NCBI GenBank assembly: GCA_043727235.1
Contig: JAYSYX010000278.1
Location: forward strand, 1 to 26,953
Length of the DNA: 26,953 nt
Source: UBA7236 sp043727235
GTDB taxonomy: Bacteria > Bacteroidota > Bacteroidia > Chitinophagales > BACL12
Direction: 5' to 3'
The stretch's first letter is position 1, and each line of letters starts with the position of its first letter. This document shows positions 9,140 to 16,694 of the stretch, in pieces. The position numbers and the translations under genes are program-made. Under the pieces are notes generated by a model. That model was not told the DNA's origin. It made no database searches and saw only the letters and a list, made by a program, of their open reading frames with translations.

Positions 9140-9793
9140 ATGGATATTAATTTTTGCTATGACATTGATAAAGATGTAGAAAATTTTATTAATTCACTTA
9201 GCTCTAAAAATAATTCAACCCTTACCGAGTTTCACAAATTATATACTCAACAAATCGGTAATACTTATAATCCTCATGATGTTAAATTATTTATACATGG
9301 GTATTTACAAAACGAATCAATTCAAATCTCAATTAGCATATTAAAGATGCGACAAAAATGGGAAGTTATTTCCAAGGAGTTTTTTAAAAGAGCGGAAAAT
9401 ATTTTTAAAGCTAAAATCGATGAAAATATTACCATATATTTAACAACAAACAATCGATGCAGCTACAATTTACATGGTAAATATTTTTTCATACCCATTT
9501 ATGCAAAATACACAAATAAAATTATTATGCATGAACTTTTCCATTTTTATACTCGGAGTGCGTTTGAGAATAGGATAAAACTGAATCCAATTTTTAAGGT
9601 TAATTACAATGATATAAAGGAGTCATTAACTGAAATTTTAAACTTAGAATTCAGGGATTTAATGGGCAATAGCGTTGACTTGGGATACAAGCAACATAAA
9701 AACTTGAGAAAAATAGTTAAACGGAGCTGGACGGATTCCAAAAATATAAATGTAGTTGTACAAGATTTACTTTCACATTTAATTCTTCACTAA
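9140..9793 (+). CDS. zincin-like metalloprotein with HExxH motif, candidate peptidase of the RiPP-like locus
   Basis: This 217-residue protein has no signal peptide. It has a clear HExxH zinc-binding motif, HELFH at residues 131-135, preceded by KIIM as in metallopeptidase active-site helices. Glu161 and Glu165 in ESLTEILNLE could supply the third zinc ligand, as in gluzincins. The family is not recognised. It is the first of four same-strand genes (gap to the GNAT gene 49 bp). An inverted repeat, AATATCC/GGATATT (9129-9148), straddles its start codon. A role in removing the leader from the 65-residue peptide at 10354 is inferred only from position and motif. Confidence 0.65.
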   Translation: MDINFCYDIDKDVENFINSLSSKNNSTLTEFHKLYTQQIGNTYNPHDVKLFIHGYLQNESIQISISILKMRQKWEVISKEFFKRAENIFKAKIDENITIYLTTNNRCSYNLHGKYFFIPIYAKYTNKIIMHELFHFYTRSAFENRIKLNPIFKVNYNDIKESLTEILNLEFRDLMGNSVDLGYKQHKNLRKIVKRSWTDSKNINVVVQDLLSHLILH

Positions 9794-9842
9794 AATTTTA
9801 TTCTGTAAAGGAAATTGTATATCTTTAATTAATCTTATAGAC

Positions 9843-10298
9843 ATGAAAGAAATTAAATTCAAGATTATTGAAGAAATAACCGAAGACCAGATTGTTCAAA
9901 TTCAAGAAATTTGTTGGGCTATCTTTGACTATTTTGATATGAAAGAATTTAAAATGAAATTTGAAAACTATAAACCTACTTTATTAATTATTGCTGTTTC
10001 AAATACAAATAATTTATTAGGATTTAAATTTGGATACACTTTAAACGCCAACGTGTTTTTTAGTTGGCTAGGCGGAGTTCGACAGGAGCATAGAAATAAT
10101 GGAATAGCTTCTGAATTAATGCGATTGCAATTTCAGTGGTGCCTCGAAAAGCAGTACAAATTTATTGAAACTCATTCGTCATTTAAATGGAAAAATATGA
10201 TTGCGCTTAATTTGAAAGTTGGGTTTAGGCAAGTTGGGACTTATTTAGATAAAAGAGGGAAGCCAAAAATAATTTTTCAGAAAACTTGCTCATATTAA
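9843..10298 (+). CDS. GNAT-family N-acyltransferase
   Basis: The 151-residue product matches the GNAT fold. The acyl-CoA pyrophosphate-binding motif A is RNNGIA (residues 84-89) in VRQEHRNNGIASELM, preceded by a beta-4-like strand (FFSWLGGV). A C-terminal segment, NMIALNLKVGFRQVG, is the usual beta-5/helix-4 region. The substrate cannot be read from sequence. Its place between the zincin gene and the putative precursor peptide makes peptide N-acylation conceivable; GNAT enzymes that acylate ribosomal peptides are known (selidamides). A stand-alone acetyltransferase is the alternative. Confidence 0.8.
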   Translation: MKEIKFKIIEEITEDQIVQIQEICWAIFDYFDMKEFKMKFENYKPTLLIIAVSNTNNLLGFKFGYTLNANVFFSWLGGVRQEHRNNGIASELMRLQFQWCLEKQYKFIETHSSFKWKNMIALNLKVGFRQVGTYLDKRGKPKIIFQKTCSY

Positions 10299-10316
10299 AT
10301 ATACTCCATATATTTG
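10286..10316 (+). promoter_or_regulatory. Bacteroidota-type promoter of the precursor peptide gene
   Basis: TTG at 10286-10288 is separated by exactly 20 bp from TATATTTG at 10309-10316, a full match to the TTG-N19/21-TAnnTTTG consensus. It lies 38 bp upstream of the peptide ATG and inside the gap after the GNAT gene, so peptide and radical SAM gene can be expressed independently. Confidence 0.65.
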
Positions 10317-10353
10317 AAATCTAAAACTAGTTTTTAACCTAAAATCCACTGCT

Positions 10354-10551
10354 ATGAATCAAGAATTGACAATATCAAAAACAAACAATTTGGAATCACC
10401 CTCACTTCTTAATGATTTAACAACCGAGGTGGTTTATGGAGTTGAGGAAATGTTAGATATAGCTGGGAACATGCCGCTCCATTCATTTACAGCAAAGGAA
10501 ATTGAAGATTATGGTGAATTATGCGATCAGGATTGCCAGGATTGCGATTAA
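10354..10551 (+). CDS. putative RiPP precursor peptide, 65 residues
   Basis: This short acidic peptide has a leader-like body (TEVVYGVEEMLDIAG) and no membrane segment. Its only cysteines are in the last nine residues, CDQDCQDCD (C57, C61, C64, with D58, D60, D63, D65). It ends 14 bp before the likely start of a radical SAM/SPASM gene. This is the classic layout of a ribosomal peptide with a C-terminal core. Clustered Cys next to Asp would suit thioether chemistry of the sactipeptide or ranthipeptide type. No Gly-Gly cleavage site is obvious; GELC and AGNM are weak candidates. It could also be an unrelated small protein. Confidence 0.65.
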   Translation: MNQELTISKTNNLESPSLLNDLTTEVVYGVEEMLDIAGNMPLHSFTAKEIEDYGELCDQDCQDCD

Positions 10552-10565
10552 ATTACTGCAATTGT

Positions 10566-11999
10566 ATGTTCGTTAACATTCCAAAGTCTATCTACCCAAA
10601 GAGTTCTAGCACTTCAAGGCCAATCTATATAGAGAGTTTTGAGGATGGATCTGGATTTGCTTTTAATGCTCAAAATCCTTTCGGAGTTAAATATCTGCCT
10701 AAAAAAACATTTCAAATCTACAAAGACTTACTTGCAAGCGAAGGCAGTCTACCTACAGTTGATTTGGTAAAGAACCCTAATCATTCAATGTTTGTTAAGC
10801 ATGGCTTGGCTTATTCTCCAAATGAAAATCCTTCTGAAAGAAAGAAAAAACCAAAGGCACTAACTGTTTGGTTTCATATTTCCAATGCTTGTAATTTATC
10901 CTGCAGTTACTGTTATATACCTAAATTGATGAAGGCAGTTGATTTAGCATCAATGGATAGTCATTTCATGTCCTCAGAAACCGCTGAAGCTGCTACAGAA
11001 AAACTATTTGTTTTTTGCGTTGAAAATGAATTTACTCATCTACAAATAAAATTTGCAGGCGGAGAGCCAACTTTAAACTTAAAGAGAATAAACGAAACTT
11101 GTGAACAAGCCCTGATATTATCGGAAAAATTTGGAATTGTAATTGGATTTAGAATTTTAACCAACGGTGTGTTTATTGACGATAACATTTTTAAAACATT
11201 TAGTAAATATAAATTTGGCGTTTCAGTTTCTGTGGATGGTGACGAGGAGAGGCATAATCAGGTTAGATTTACTATTCCTAGAAGTAGAATGGAAAATGGG
11301 GATGAACATTCAAAAAAAGAAGGAAGTTGGTTGATGATAGACCAAAATATTACTAAGCTACTTGCACAAGGAACTAAGCCGTATATTTTATGCACAATAA
11401 CGGAAAAAAATTATAAACATTTATTTAAATTAGTAGAGTATTGTGTTACGAAGCAAATAGGATTTAGATTGAGTCCGGTACGAGATAAGAATTCTCACTT
11501 GAAGCCAAATCTTGAAACTGAAATTCTAACTGAATTGATTAAAATTTATGAATGGGTTGGGAATAACCTTCCAACTTCTATGCCAATAGAAAGGTTTGCG
11601 AGGTTTGCTGAATGGAATTTAACAGTTCAGAAGAAGTCTGTATGCGGAACATGTAAAAGCACTATGTCAATTGATCAGGAAGGCAAAGTTTCTAGTTGTC
11701 AAATGCGTATGGATAAATCATTTGGCAATATTAGTAGTGAAAGTTTAACCGAAATATTTGACAAAATAAGGCAGTCTGAAGATAATAAATACTTGACCTT
11801 CCCTGAAACGAAATCCGAAGATTGTTCAAAGTGTTATTGGAAATTTAGTTGTGCAGGCGGATGTCCTGAACATACAAGGATTGCTTTAGGCACAGCAAAT
11901 GCCCCATCGCCTTGGTGTCATTTGTATCAAGATTTGTTACCATATTATCTAAAAGCAATTGCCACTCAGATTAAAAGGGGTGTTGAAGTATTAAATTAG
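10566..11999 (+). CDS. radical SAM/SPASM peptide maturase
   Basis: The start is placed at the ATG at 10566 (protein of 477 residues). An in-frame ATG at 10521 would overlap the peptide gene and add a Cys-rich stretch translated from it in another frame. The first 95 or so residues precede the SAM barrel and may hold a leader-binding region. The [4Fe-4S]-SAM motif is CNLSCSYC (C109, C113, C116), followed by FAGGEPTLN (GGEP, SAM contact). The C-terminal SPASM domain has C-G-T-C...SSC and C-x2-C-x5-C-x3-C (CSKC, FSC, AGGC) plus a later WCHL, enough ligands for two auxiliary clusters. Such enzymes form thioether or carbon-carbon crosslinks in ribosomal peptides. The adjacent 65-residue peptide is the likely substrate. 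Confidence 0.88.
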   Translation: MFVNIPKSIYPKSSSTSRPIYIESFEDGSGFAFNAQNPFGVKYLPKKTFQIYKDLLASEGSLPTVDLVKNPNHSMFVKHGLAYSPNENPSERKKKPKALTVWFHISNACNLSCSYCYIPKLMKAVDLASMDSHFMSSETAEAATEKLFVFCVENEFTHLQIKFAGGEPTLNLKRINETCEQALILSEKFGIVIGFRILTNGVFIDDNIFKTFSKYKFGVSVSVDGDEERHNQVRFTIPRSRMENGDEHSKKEGSWLMIDQNITKLLAQGTKPYILCTITEKNYKHLFKLVEYCVTKQIGFRLSPVRDKNSHLKPNLETEILTELIKIYEWVGNNLPTSMPIERFARFAEWNLTVQKKSVCGTCKSTMSIDQEGKVSSCQMRMDKSFGNISSESLTEIFDKIRQSEDNKYLTFPETKSEDCSKCYWKFSCAGGCPEHTRIALGTANAPSPWCHLYQDLLPYYLKAIATQIKRGVEVLN

Positions 12000-12029
12000 T
12001 CCAATTTTATTTTCATCAATTTTTCATCA

Positions 12030-12929
12030 TTATTGCAGAGACAAAACTTTGCAAATCATTCGACCGGACTGTATTAATCCTCTTCTTCTAAAACATAATG
12101 GAATACATTTATTTTCAAATGAAATTATTTCTTTTTGACCACCTATTCCAATTACTTGAATAATGGCGGTATTTTTCGGTGAAATTTTATTAGGCTCCAC
12201 AAGTAATATTGGTATACCCGATATTTTTGATGACAGGTTAACCATTTCTCCAAAACTTTTAGGAGTATTAGGCTTTGAATATAAAGTATGTTCATCATAC
12301 GTTTGTAATTCTTGAAAAATTCGTTCTGCCCAATATTCTAGTTGATAAATATCCCATACGCTATGACTTGGTAACTCTAACGTGAAAGTGGGAATATTTT
12401 TTTCTTTGAAATGTAATTCCTGGAATGATCCATCTGTAGATTTGTTTGCAATAGCATATGGTAGGTCTTCAAAATTTATGAGTCTGCTTCTAATATCATT
12501 AGTGTAGACGTGAGGATAGCCAAAATCTGGAGTATGTATATCAATTACTATCCCAAAATCTTTTGACAGGTCCCAAAGAATTGCCGCAAGCTCTTTTTCA
12601 ACTGTCCCATCCATAATAGGTATGTCATGAAAAATTCTATTCCAATCTAACTTTCTTGTAACGGATACACGACCATCATTACCATGTAAATGGTAGTGCC
12701 ATCCCACTGGATTACAAGTAGGAACAACTCTTACTGGAACGGGTGGCGGGTATTTAATTAATTTTTCTATCAATCGATATAAAACAGTAAAAGTATTAAC
12801 TTCATTTGAATGAAGTTGCCCCTGAATATATACACTACCCAAAGATCCGATGTTTCCAAAATCATAAAAAATAATCTTCTGATCACTAATAGCAACTTCA
12901 TTAATTGAATAGTGCTTAAAATTTTCCAT
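12030..12929 (-). CDS. M14-type metallohydrolase, succinylglutamate desuccinylase/aspartoacylase-like
   Basis: The 299-residue product carries the signature of the aspartoacylase branch of zinc carboxypeptidases. HxxE is at H40/E43 (GQLHSNEVN). NP at 73-74 is followed by the R...DWNR segment (95-98), equivalent to DLNR. The third zinc ligand is H132 in DIHTPDFG, and a catalytic Glu lies in FTLELPSHS. Family members remove acyl groups or C-terminal residues from amino acids. It is convergent with the radical SAM gene (31-bp gap) and follows the FcoT-like gene by 79 bp, probably as one transcript. In this setting it could trim or deacylate the modified peptide, or confer self-protection; both are inference. 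Confidence 0.8.
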   Translation of the reverse strand: MENFKHYSINEVAISDQKIIFYDFGNIGSLGSVYIQGQLHSNEVNTFTVLYRLIEKLIKYPPPVPVRVVPTCNPVGWHYHLHGNDGRVSVTRKLDWNRIFHDIPIMDGTVEKELAAILWDLSKDFGIVIDIHTPDFGYPHVYTNDIRSRLINFEDLPYAIANKSTDGSFQELHFKEKNIPTFTLELPSHSVWDIYQLEYWAERIFQELQTYDEHTLYSKPNTPKSFGEMVNLSSKISGIPILLVEPNKISPKNTAIIQVIGIGGQKEIISFENKCIPLCFRRRGLIQSGRMICKVLSLQ

Positions 12930-13008
12930 ATACTTAAGTGTTTTAAAGACTTATTTCCATTTACGGTGCTAGTATTTATATAAAAGTGGTAGTGATTATT
13001 TAAATGGA

Positions 13009-13506
13009 TTATTTTTTCTGAGTTAAATTAGAAAAAGGCATGCTAAGTAATATAGTTCCAAAACAAGCCTTATTCCCAAGATTAAACTCAACCTCACAAA
13101 ATCCTGTACCTTTTACTAATCTAACACCATTAATTTTCATTTCAGCATTTATTGGTAAATTCTTTTTGTAAATAACCCGCTTCATCTTTTGCTCAATGCT
13201 TGCAAAAAATAACCGCCTTTCAACCATTTTCTCCATATAGGTTTCAATTTTTACAAGTTTAGAAAACATTGTAAAGTTTGGATCAACAATACACTTTGCA
13301 ACAAGGACATATGTTAATTGAGAAAGATATAAATGTAGTTGCGTTGCATTAACATAATCAGAGTCATCATTAGTAAACGGATAAATAAAAGGAATTAGCT
13401 CCGCCTTTAGACACCCCTGCTCATACCTGGCATTTTTAATTAATTGATATTGAGGCAGGTAATTGGTTAAATACTTTTGCACTTCGGCTTCCTTGATTTC
13501 TTCCAT
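13009..13506 (-). CDS. FcoT-like hotdog-fold acyl thioesterase
   Basis: The 165-residue product resembles the mycobacterial long-chain acyl-CoA thioesterase FcoT in three places. These are NATQLHLYLSQLTYVLVA (compare FNAVELILCFNQLAY), the basic segment around SIEQKMKRVIYKKNLPINAEM, and a final strand pair, FCEVEFNLGNKACFGTILLS. These fit the long helix and beta-sheet of a single hotdog domain. It would hydrolyse or bind an acyl thioester. The comparison is from memory and would need a profile search. FcoT homologues act in isonitrile lipopeptide pathways, but none of the other genes of those pathways are here. It probably leads a two-gene unit with the M14 hydrolase. Confidence 0.6.
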   Translation of the reverse strand: MEEIKEAEVQKYLTNYLPQYQLIKNARYEQGCLKAELIPFIYPFTNDDSDYVNATQLHLYLSQLTYVLVAKCIVDPNFTMFSKLVKIETYMEKMVERRLFFASIEQKMKRVIYKKNLPINAEMKINGVRLVKGTGFCEVEFNLGNKACFGTILLSMPFSNLTQKK

Positions 13507-13641
13507 ATTGATTAAATTATAGGTATTTAAAGGCTAATATAATAAAGTCTCGTCAGACAGGATAAAATGGGCTTTATAGGCACTAAAACTCCGATTGGTC
13601 TGCTTGTCCGCATAATATATGCTATAACCTCTAAAAACGCA

Positions 13642-13666
13642 AAAGACGGCCTTACAGACCGCCTTT
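13642..13666 (-). terminator. hairpin after the RuvC-like gene
   Basis: AAAGACGG (13642-13649) pairs with CCGCCTTT (13659-13666) with one G-U pair and a 9-nt loop. It lies 23 bp downstream of the RuvC-like stop. On the - strand the stem is followed by TTTT only, so termination strength is uncertain. Confidence 0.5.
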
Positions 13667-13688
13667 ACCGCTTCATTGGATATGTTAT

Positions 13689-14171
13689 TCATTTGGTGTT
13701 TATATGACAGTGTATACCTACTGCAATTGCCTCAAATAACCTGATATGATATTTATGTTTATTCTTTCGCTCCCGGAGAAATATATCGGTAAGTTCCGGG
13801 AACCGTCTTGCAACATGCTCAGCTAAGATATACCGGTTTTCAAAGTGCATTTTAAACATGTTCTTTAGGTCTTCGATAGAATACACATCAAATTTGATTT
13901 TGTATTCAAGTGCAATCTCTTTGATTTTTTCAATCATTTGATTCACTCCATTTGAGGATCGTGAATTGTGAGGTACTTTGCACGCAATGCGATGTATGGC
14001 ATGTGTAATAACAAGTTTCTCGATATATGAAAGCGCTTTCTGGAGTTTTTCATCCGACCAAGCACCTTTGTATGACTTCATTTTCCAATCATACAAATCG
14101 CCATTCCGAAGAATTGCAACACCAACATATTTTGTACCTGGGCTAATCCCCAGAATGGTGCCGCCTACCAT
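13689..14171 (-). CDS. RuvC-like RNase H-fold protein lacking the first catalytic Asp
   Basis: The 160-residue product has the RuvC-type first strand and turn, LGISPGTKYVGVAIL (residues 7-21), where canonical RuvC has GIDPGT. The catalytic Asp is Ser10 here. A conserved VPHNSRSSNGV segment lies near residue 67. The last helix FEAIAVGIHCH replaces the usual DAADALAVAICH, with Glu at one acidic position. Similar RuvC-like proteins with a changed first Asp are common in Bacteroidota mobile DNA. It may be a binding protein for branched DNA rather than a resolvase. Its start overlaps the upstream 75-residue gene by 29 bp, implying coupled translation. Confidence 0.7.
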   Translation of the reverse strand: MVGGTILGISPGTKYVGVAILRNGDLYDWKMKSYKGAWSDEKLQKALSYIEKLVITHAIHRIACKVPHNSRSSNGVNQMIEKIKEIALEYKIKFDVYSIEDLKNMFKMHFENRYILAEHVARRFPELTDIFLRERKNKHKYHIRLFEAIAVGIHCHINTK

Positions 14172-14370
14172 TTTGATTAACTAAGTAAGTGAATAATGCT
14201 CCGCGCGTTTTTTTTATTTTCCTGTCCGGAATTGACATGACCTTTGCCAGTATTTTCCGGAGAAAATCTTCTGCATATCGGTCAGTGAATTCTTCGTATG
14301 CTTTTAGGGAATCGGTGTCGTTTAGAGTAGATGCCAATTCATATGCTAATTTGTGATTTATCATTTTCAA
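14143..14370 (-). CDS. small helical protein coupled to the RuvC-like gene
   Basis: The 75-residue product is acidic in its N-terminal part (ELASTLNDTDSLKAYEEFTDRY) and basic in its C-terminal part (SIPDRKIKKTRGALFTYLVNQNG). It is predicted to be all helical. Its last 29 bp overlap the RuvC-like gene in another frame, a coupling that supports both being real. The C-terminal segment suggests a DNA- or protein-contacting helix. I do not know a function. Confidence 0.6.
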   Translation of the reverse strand: MKMINHKLAYELASTLNDTDSLKAYEEFTDRYAEDFLRKILAKVMSIPDRKIKKTRGALFTYLVNQNGRRHHSGD

Positions 14371-14581
14371 ATAACTATTTCTTAATTATAATTTTCTATG
14401 GATAACTAATTACTCGTACGTGCTTATTTATTTTATATAAATAAACCGAAACGGTAAACGACGATGTATTTTTTGTGTAGTTATTCAGAGGTTTTCCACA
14501 GGTGCAAAATTTCTAAATTTGTAATAACTAAAAACCATTTACTAAATGTGTCTAAAGCAATATCCAATTCATTTTATTTTA

Positions 14582-14875
14582 TCAGTTTTTGTGGTTTTTC
14601 TTTAGATGTCCGGAAACAAGCAGTTTTTGTTTGTCTTTCATATTGCGCTTGATTTCATAAATATGCTCGCTATATAATTGATCGACAAGAGTGTTGTAGA
14701 GGACACTTAATTTGAAAAGATTAATAGCACTCGGCATAGCTAAGCCTTTCTCCCAACGAGAGATTCTATTCGTGCTTTTTAATCCTAAATAATCCATTAC
14801 AAATTCCTGCTTGTATCCATTCATCCGCCTAAATTTTTTAAGATTGTTTGGAAAATATCGACCTGTATGTCCCAT
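14582..14875 (-). CDS. XRE-family regulator (copy 1 of 2)
   Basis: The 97-residue product has a Cro/CI-type HTH at about residues 10-65 (NNLKKFRRMNGYKQEFVMDYLG, NRISRWEKG, NLFKLSVLY). It is clearly related to the regulator at 21675, sharing R-[IL]-S-[RK]-W-E-x-G and P-S-x-x-N-L-F-[KR]-L. The tail from about residue 70 is basic and unconserved. The operator-like site at 14912-14941 lies about 37 bp upstream, matching the layout at copy 2 and pointing to autoregulation. Confidence 0.82.
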   Translation of the reverse strand: MGHTGRYFPNNLKKFRRMNGYKQEFVMDYLGLKSTNRISRWEKGLAMPSAINLFKLSVLYNTLVDQLYSEHIYEIKRNMKDKQKLLVSGHLKKNHKN

Positions 14876-14911
14876 GAGATATAAAATAGCAAGATGAGAA
14901 AAGAGGCGTAA

Positions 14912-14941
14912 GGAGGGTAAAATTGCTGTTTATAGCAAATT
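14912..14941. promoter_or_regulatory. operator-like site between XRE copy 1 and the DUF4041 gene
   Basis: GGAGGGTAA (14912-14920) is followed by a palindrome with right arm ATAGCAAAT (14932-14940) and a left arm AATTGCTGT matching 7 of 9 positions. The preceding GTA extends the identity with the copies at 9032 and 21998. A further half-site-like ATAGCAA is at 14886-14892. Confidence 0.65.
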
Positions 14942-15102
14942 CTGTGGAAAACTTACTGCTTCACCAATAGGCTATTTAGGAAATCAAAAAAACAGTACCT
15001 TAGCATGTTTTTTATATTGAAATGCACATTAAAAACTCTCGTTTTAATAAATCAAAATTTACACATTTAATTTTATAAAAACTACACCTTAAAATTACAC
15101 AC

Positions 15103-16464
15103 ATGGGACTGTTTGACTTTTTAAAGAAAAAAGAATTCGAGGAAATCAAGAATTTAAAAACACAATTGGAAAAATACAAACCAATAGTAGACATTGAAAA
15201 AGAAGTGGAGATTCAGAAAGACCACTTGGAGAAACTAATCGAGACTAATAGCATTAATTTAAATAAACTAGAAACTGAGTTCAAACTCTTGAATGAAAAC
15301 TATCAAAACGCATTACTTACTTATACAAACCTGCGAAAAGAAGTTTCCGTATTTGAAAATAAACTGGATATAATTGAATATGGAATATATGAGCCGATTT
15401 ATAATTTTGAAAAATCAGATGATTATCGCGAAGAACAAAATCGAATCATTCGTTTACAAAAGGATATGATTACCAATGATTCAGCTGCAATCTGCAATAC
15501 AAATTGGGCTATACAAGGTAGCGAATCTAAAGGTAGAGCTTTAGTAAAAGTATATAAGAAATTAATGTTACGTGCTTTTAATGGAGAGTCTGATGCTTTA
15601 ATTTCCAAAGTCAAATGGAATAATGTTAATCAAATACGAGAAAGGATGCAGAAATTATTTGACGCTATTAATAATTTGGGGCAAGGATTTCATGTGTATT
15701 TAAATCGCGATTACCTTAATTTAAAATTGAGCGAATTACTACTCGAATATGAATACCAATTAAAACGTCAACAAGAAAAAGAAAAAATTCGTGCAATCCA
15801 AGAAGAATTAAGAGAGGAGGAGAAAGCAAAACGAGAATTTGAACAAGCACAACGAGAAGCCGAAAGAGAAGAAGCAACCTATCAAAAAGCACTTGATAAA
15901 GCAAGAAAAGAAATTGAAGTTGCATCAGGAGAAAAGTATAACAAACTTCAAACTCAAATATCGCTTTTGGAGCAAGAATTAAGCGAAGCCCATGAGAGGA
16001 AGGAACGTGCTATTTCAATGGCACAGCAAACGAAAAGAGGGCATGTTTATATAATTTCAAATATCGGATCCTTTGGAGAAAATGTATATAAGATTGGAAT
16101 GACCAGAAGACTTGAGCCGGTGGATAGGATTAGAGAATTAGGCGATGCATCTGTGCCTTTTCATTTTGATATTCATGCAATGATTTACTCCGATGAAGCG
16201 CCGACTCTAGAATATGAATTACATAAAGCATTTTCAAATAGAAAGGTAAATATGCTCAATTACAGAAAGGAATTTTTTAATGTATCTCTTGATGAAATTG
16301 AACAAAAAACAAAGGAAATTGGCCTTGGGGCAGAGTTTTCAAAGCTTCCGGAAGCTATGGAGTATAGAGAGACATTAGTTATTTTAGAGAAGCTAAAGAC
16401 CCAAGTTGAACATAAAACTGTCGAAGAATTAATTAGTGAAGAGTTCCCAAGTATTTTAATTTAA
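15103..16464 (+). CDS. DUF4041 + T5orf172/GIY-YIG-like nuclease protein
   Basis: The 453-residue product has three parts. An N-terminal coiled coil covers about residues 8-90. A middle region around residues 95-215 (YGIYEPIYNFEKSDDYREEQN and following) matches the DUF4041 family. A long charged coiled coil (about 215-305) then leads to a C-terminal T5orf172/MUG113 domain beginning GHVYIISNIGSFGENVYKIGMT (312-333), a relative of GIY-YIG nucleases. Proteins with this layout occur in prophages and defence islands, but the biochemical role is not settled. It is the first gene of the defence-type block and is not obviously co-transcribed with the STAND gene, which points the other way. Confidence 0.82.
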   Translation: MGLFDFLKKKEFEEIKNLKTQLEKYKPIVDIEKEVEIQKDHLEKLIETNSINLNKLETEFKLLNENYQNALLTYTNLRKEVSVFENKLDIIEYGIYEPIYNFEKSDDYREEQNRIIRLQKDMITNDSAAICNTNWAIQGSESKGRALVKVYKKLMLRAFNGESDALISKVKWNNVNQIRERMQKLFDAINNLGQGFHVYLNRDYLNLKLSELLLEYEYQLKRQQEKEKIRAIQEELREEEKAKREFEQAQREAEREEATYQKALDKARKEIEVASGEKYNKLQTQISLLEQELSEAHERKERAISMAQQTKRGHVYIISNIGSFGENVYKIGMTRRLEPVDRIRELGDASVPFHFDIHAMIYSDEAPTLEYELHKAFSNRKVNMLNYRKEFFNVSLDEIEQKTKEIGLGAEFSKLPEAMEYRETLVILEKLKTQVEHKTVEELISEEFPSILI

Positions 16465-16524
16465 GCAATAAATTTCGAACTATTCCCACCACAGAATAGA
16501 TTTAGTTAGTTATTACATTTTCAT

Positions 16525-16532
16525 TATTTTTG
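16525..16532 (+). promoter_or_regulatory. -7 element upstream of the 45-residue membrane protein
   Basis: TATTTTTG matches TAnnTTTG and ends 5 nt before the ATG at 16538, so transcription would start at or next to the start codon. No clear TTG was found 20 bp upstream, so the call is tentative. Confidence 0.4.
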
Positions 16533-16537
16533 TGTTT

Positions 16538-16675
16538 ATGTCAAATTTGACAATTCAGTTTCCCGCCGGTTATGGTGTGAAGTTGGAACTTTCTGAACGC
16601 CAAACATGGGCAATTACAATAACAATTTGTATCTGTCTATTTATATTTGTGGCGGCCTATCTAACGAATAGGTAA
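16538..16675 (+). CDS. 45-residue single-pass membrane protein
   Basis: This short frame encodes a beta-like polar N-terminus (MSNLTIQFPAGYGVKLEL), then SERQTW and a strongly hydrophobic segment from about residue 25 to 42 (AITITICICLFIFVAAYL). It ends TNR. The hydrophobic part contains two Cys spaced by one residue. A -7-like element precedes it and a strong terminator follows 20 bp after the stop, so it is probably an independent transcription unit. It lies between the DUF4041 gene and the STAND gene. I know no homologue. It could be a small toxin, an effector partner or an anchor; none of these is shown. Confidence 0.55.
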   Translation: MSNLTIQFPAGYGVKLELSERQTWAITITICICLFIFVAAYLTNR

Positions 16676-16694
16676 TCAGAAAGTTTAGTTTACT

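Noticed and set aside
10521..10565. Upstream extension of the radical SAM gene
   Set aside because: It overlaps the peptide gene and encodes a stretch that simply reads the peptide's Cys-rich DNA in another frame; the ATG at 10566 fits better.
13600..13630. XerCD dif-like site (GTCCGCATAATATATGC)
   Set aside because: One arm resembles E. coli dif, but the XerD arm does not match and no tyrosine recombinase is in the window.
14464..14652. 62-residue + strand frame
   Set aside because: Its second half is antisense to XRE copy 1 and the composition is unlike a conserved protein.
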